This document shows, one piece after another, positions 59,992 through 64,000 of a DNA stretch of 64,000 nucleotides. Under the pieces are notes generated by a model. It was not told the DNA's origin, searched no databases, and saw nothing but the letters and a program-made list of their open reading frames with translations. Location: NCBI RefSeq assembly GCF_010093535.1, contig NW_022985167.1, positions 1,221,335 to 1,285,334 of the forward strand. The letters are read 5' to 3'. The position numbers were made by a program, and so were the translations under genes. This DNA is from Lindgomyces ingoldianus (Eukaryota; Ascomycota; Dothideomycetes; Pleosporales; Lindgomycetaceae). Position 1 is the stretch's first letter. The number at the start of each line of letters is the position of its first letter.

Positions 59992-62542
59992 ATGGAGGAA
60001 GACGACTGCATCAGCTACGACAAAGCTGTCGAGGAGCTTCGGGGGAGAGAGTATCCTATGCTTCGAGGGAAGCATTCGCATGAGCTTTGCCAAAATACAG
60101 TGCTAACTCCTTCCAGGCACAACGTACCTCGATCATGCTGGGACCACTCTTTACGCGAAATCTACCATCGAACGCTTCTCAGACGACATGATCTCCAACC
60201 TATACGGCAACCCACACTCTGCCTCTAACTCTTCGCAATTGACCACGAAGAGGATTGAAGATATCAGGCTGAAGCTGCTGAAGCTGTTTAATGCTGATCC
60301 AGAGCACTTTGATGTCGTCTTTGTTGCCAACGCCACGGCGGGTATCAAACTTGTTATGGAAGCATTTAAGGACCAAGAGAAGGGATTTTGGTATGGATAC
60401 CACCGAGACTCACATACTAGTGTGATTGGGGTACGTGAGACGGCAGCACAACATCGCTGTTTCACTTCAGACGCCGAAGTGCGCCAATGGGCAAACGAAT
60501 TGGACAATGAGCCCAGACTCCCAGGACTATTCGCATACCCAGCTCAATCCAACATGAACGGACGCCGCCTGCCTCTGGACTGGTCACGCCGCATTCGTTC
60601 TAACAAACAAGGGGCGGTGTACACTTTGTTGGATGCCGCCGCACTTGTTTCTACTTCGCCCTTAGACCTTGGTGAACCCAAAAACGCGCCTGACTTCACG
60701 GTCCTCAGCCTGTACAAGATGTTTGGCTTCCCAGATCTTGGTGCGTTGATTGTCCTAAAGGAGTCGAGTAAGATACTTGACACTCGACGTTACTTCGGTG
60801 GTGGCACCGTGGAAATGGTCGTCTGCTTGAAAGAACAATGGCATGCGAAGAAGTCAGAGACGCTACATGAGCGATTTGAGGATGGGACTTTACCCATCCA
60901 TAGCATCATGGCTTTGGATACAGCTATGAGTGTGCACCGGGATCTTTTTGGCTCACTCGCCCGAATCTCAAAGCATACCGCCTTCCTCGCCACAAGGCTG
61001 TACGAAGACTTGTTTTCTCTACGGCATAGCAATGGAATCGCTGTCTGTAAGATATACAAGGAACCAACATCGGCATATGGAGACACTCGGACGCAGGGTC
61101 CAATCATCGCTTTCAACCTTCGCAACCATCTCGGCGGTTGGGTCCGTAACGCAGAGGTTGAAAAACTTGCCGCAATCAAAAACTTCCAATTACGAACAGG
61201 AGGGCTTTGCAACCCAGGCGGCGTGGCGTCTTCCCTCGGTTTGGCGCCGTGGGAGATGAAAGAGAATTTTTCGGCCGGGCAACGCTGTGGGAGTGATAAC
61301 GATATCATTTGTGCGAAGCCCACAGGAATGATCAGAGTCAGTCTCGGCGCAATGAGTACACTGAAAGATGTCTGCTCATTCGTTGACTTTCTTCGGGAAT
61401 TCTTCGTGCATGATCGCCCACTATCAGCTACGCCGCCAGTGACGACTCCATGCACAGAGCCACCAACACAAAGCTTATTTCATGTGGAGAGTATTTCGGT
61501 ATATCCCATCAAGAGCTGTGCCGCATGGAGCGTGCCGCCCGGCGAGCCATGGGAGGTCCGTAGAGAAGGCCTTGCTTGGGACCGTGAGTGGTGTCTTGTT
61601 CATCAAGGCACAGGCACAGCGCTGAGCCAGAAGCGCTATCCAAAAATGGCACTCATTCGGCCAGTCATTGACTTAGAGAAAGGTCTCTTACGCATACAAT
61701 TGTCAGGTTCCTTGCGAAATGTCGTGTCGACCCCCGAAATCACTGTTCCTCTCTCAGCTGACCCGCTACTGTTTTCTGATAAGGCAATGTACAAGGATAC
61801 AACGACCAAAGTTTGTGGGGACTCCATAAGCACAAAAACGTACAGGTCAGGAGGAGTATCGGCATTCTTCACTCAAGCCCTTGGAGTGGCTTGTCATCTC
61901 GCCCGCTTCCCAGCCGTCGGTAACGGGAGAGGTCCAGTGACTTCGTCCAGACATGCGAAAGCTCATTTACAAAAATACCAAAAGGCGGGCGGCATGCACC
62001 TACCCGGCGCTTTCCCAGATACGAGGTTGCTGGCGCCAGGCTGTGGCGTGTCGAAGCCGATTCTTTTGTCAAATGAGAGCCCCATTCTTATTATTTCGAG
62101 ATCCAGCCTCAACCGTCTTAATGAGCTGATCAAAGCTGAGGGCGGCAAGGCGGCGCAAGCGGAGGTCTTTAGAGCGAACATTGTCGTTGCAGAGAACCTC
62201 GATTGTCCACCCGGGGCGGAACAGCCCTATACTGAAGATGATTGGCGGTATCTCCAGATCGGTCAGCAGTATTTCGAGATGCTGGGTCCGTGCCGCCGAT
62301 GCCAAATGGTCTGCGTGGACCAGTACACGGCAGAGCGGAATCAAGAACCCTTTGTCACCCTATCCAAGACTCGTCGGTTTGACGGGAGAGTCTACTTTGG
62401 CGAGCATACCGCTCACGTACCCGCGAACGATGGAGGATCACTACTAGCCCAAAACCCTACAATTACCGTTGGTGACACTGTGCATCCGTTCCCGGAAGAG
62501 GAAGCGGAGGAAGCCTTACGTTTACAATCTCTCGTGAGTTGA
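59992..62542 (+). CDS. hxB: Molybdenum cofactor sulfurase
   Basis: Two exons (59992-60067 and 60117-62542) would encode 833 residues. The 49-nt intron has a good branch point (GTGCTAACTC) and TTCCAG acceptor, but its donor reads GGAAGC, not GTAAGC. Frame and family sequence (YPMLRG, then TTYLDHAGTTLYAKSTIERF) require this junction. The N-terminal two thirds form a PLP-dependent cysteine-desulfurase fold with the lysine in LSLYKMFGFPDLGAL and the sulfur-carrying cysteine in GGLCNPGG. The C-terminus is a MOSC domain (SISVYPIKSCAAWSVP, CRRCQMVCVD). The enzyme adds the terminal sulfur to Moco of xanthine dehydrogenase and aldehyde oxidase. If the donor is truly GG, splicing may fail and translation would lack the N-terminus. 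Confidence 0.92.
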
Positions 62543-63860
62543 AAGCGTCTATGCATTTCCGTTTCAAGTTGTCCACTGTTCTATCAGAACGTTTCTAAAC
62601 ATAGCTGCACCTCAACTTCAGCAGTGGCTTGCATGCTAGAACTCGTCTCGTTCCCGTACCTCAAAGAAAATCTCCGCGTGGCATCAGATAGCATGCAGCT
62701 CCGCGTTGCAATTGGTCCTCCCTAGGGCCGCAGTGCGACACTTCTAGCGGAGGCAAGTCACGACGCAGATGGGTTGAAGCAGAACAACGCCTCATCCGGC
62801 GAAGGCTTCTTGGGCATGCACTGGACGGGAAGGTTGAGGTGGTAAGCGCTCGCAATTTGGGGTTTCAACGAAGGAGCCGTCAGTCTCGCGTTGGCCTGTG
62901 AAGATGAATTAAGCAGCCATCTTCGCACAGCCTCCGTACGGACAAGGGCCCAAGCGCTGGTGTGGTGAGGCGCGCGCCCACCTGACGAACCACAGAATGC
63001 TGGAGCAGCCGGCCAACGGGTGGTCCCTCGACGGTTTGAACGGCATGGAGATGGAAGCGCGCGAGAAGGTCCAGCAGCTAGAAAGAATACACAGCGGCTG
63101 CAAGCAACATAAAATGCCCGAGTGTTCCCACGAGACCAGAAGGATACTGCACAGGCGTCCTCGACACCGTCGTCCAGTTTCTGCATCAGTTCATCAGCCG
63201 TTCCCTTCTTTTGTTCTCTCACACGTCTCGTCAGCTGTTTCAGATTCTCTCGTACTGTTCCATCACTGCAGCGTGCCGGCCTGACGTCCTTGCTCAGTGC
63301 TCGGCTCGAGTGTCTGGTCGAAGCCTCCCGCACAGCGACGCCCGTATCAAACATCCCGAACGACGCGTAGCCAATCACGCGGCTTTCAGCGAGGCCCAAG
63401 GAGTGCGTGCTGCAAGGGCATCAAACAAATCACACAGGTGGTTTCGATCTCTGGCTGGCAGCCAATTGTGCGAGTAGTGTTGCGGCGCTTGGAGCTTCGG
63501 CCGCTCATTCGCTCGCGCCTGTTTTGCATTGGAGCGAGCCACCACCATCAGGCCCCGGCCCCGCCCCGACTCTTTGACGCTTGCTGGAGGCCTGTACGCG
63601 CCCACGTAAAAATAGCAGACGAGCCACCATCCATCATCGCATCCCCCGACCCAACAGGCGGCCACCACCAACAAACCGCCGCGTTGAGCTAACCACAACA
63701 CACCGAAGAAGAACACAAAAGGTACCTGCCTGCCCGCCTCGCACCCTCCTCACCCTTCCACTGTCCCCGTGGAAGCCGGCAACGCAGCCCACCCTCGTTC
63801 ACCAGCGTCGACAAGTATCCCGAGTCTTTCGTTCACAGCACGGCATACCACCAGCTCGCC
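62543..63860. other. Intergenic, 1.3 kb
   Basis: No gene is recognised. Overlapping frames at 62758-63716 on both strands share the same bases and lack family resemblance. The last 250 bp are C-rich and probably form the leader of the next gene. Confidence 0.4.
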
Positions 63861-64000
63861 ATGGCCACGACCGAGTCCAAGCCGGCGCTGTCGGCCCTCA
63901 AGACTCCCCTCTCTGCCACCTATCCGTCCGAGTTGAGGTCGCCAATGATCCACTCCGCTGCCACCCCAACTTTCATCAAGCGGGAAGATGCTCTGAAGAC
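63861..64000 (+). CDS. 5' end of an unrecognised gene, cut by the right edge
   Basis: The ATG at 63861 sits in a good context (GCCATGG) after a C-rich leader. It opens a frame to the end of the window beginning MATTESKPALSALKTPLSAT and continuing with PSELRSPMIHSAATPTFIKR. The Thr-Pro and Ser-Pro sites suggest a disordered N-terminus. I do not recognise the family from 46 residues. Confidence 0.55.
   Translation, partial: MATTESKPALSALKTPLSATYPSELRSPMIHSAATPTFIKREDALK

Noticed and set aside
62758..63399. Minus-strand 213-codon frame
   Set aside because: It is matched by equally long plus-strand frames over the same bases, and no recognisable protein features are present.

Overview
The window is nuclear DNA of a filamentous ascomycete (Pezizomycotina). 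The evidence is short introns of about 47-60 nt with a CTAAC-type branch point close to the AG, gene spacing of a few hundred bases, and a gene set typical of that group: an Rgd2-like RhoGAP, a WD40-cyclophilin, Shr3, an NLR with TPR repeats, a HAM-8-like membrane protein and an HxB-type molybdenum cofactor sulfurase. A leotiomycete-like fungus is possible, but I cannot settle the class from sequence alone. All gene models below were built by hand from splice signals and frame continuity.

Layout. 1-15.6 kb holds conserved genes: a synaptojanin-like phosphatase (cut by the left edge), a small RS-rich protein, an F-BAR/DEP/RhoGAP protein, the GGTase-I beta subunit, Rrp17, tropomyosin, a disordered securin-like candidate and a PPWD1/CYP15-type cyclophilin. 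15.7-21.5 kb is a decayed accessory island: a broken membrane-protein gene on the minus strand faces away from a broken NLR gene (alpha/beta-hydrolase, NB-ARC, TPR) on the plus strand, and both carry several frameshifts and stops. 21.5-35 kb is conserved again: a protein with an RRM-like C-terminus and an internal triple repeat, Shr3, MCM7 divergent from PEX1, MPC1, and SmB divergent from ribosomal protein uL5. 35-45 kb is sparse, with a HAM-8-like four-TM protein, one orphan proline-rich protein and long gene-free stretches. 45-64 kb holds enolase, proteasome beta-4, a 2.2-kb gap, the proteasome adaptor Ecm29, a UBA-UAS-UIM-UBX protein, molybdenum cofactor sulfurase and the 5' end of an unrecognised gene.

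Most genes are unrelated housekeeping neighbours. Pre1, Ecm29 and the UBX protein all belong to the ubiquitin-proteasome system and lie within 12 kb. The points most worth a second look are the NLR pseudogene with its 11-bp and 126-bp repeats, the apparent GG-AG intron in the sulfurase gene, the apparent lack of an arginine finger in the RhoGAP domain, the 9-nt microexon in SmB, the start codon of PRE1 split by an intron, and the 26-residue triple repeat in the RRM-like protein. I found no clear undescribed multi-gene system.
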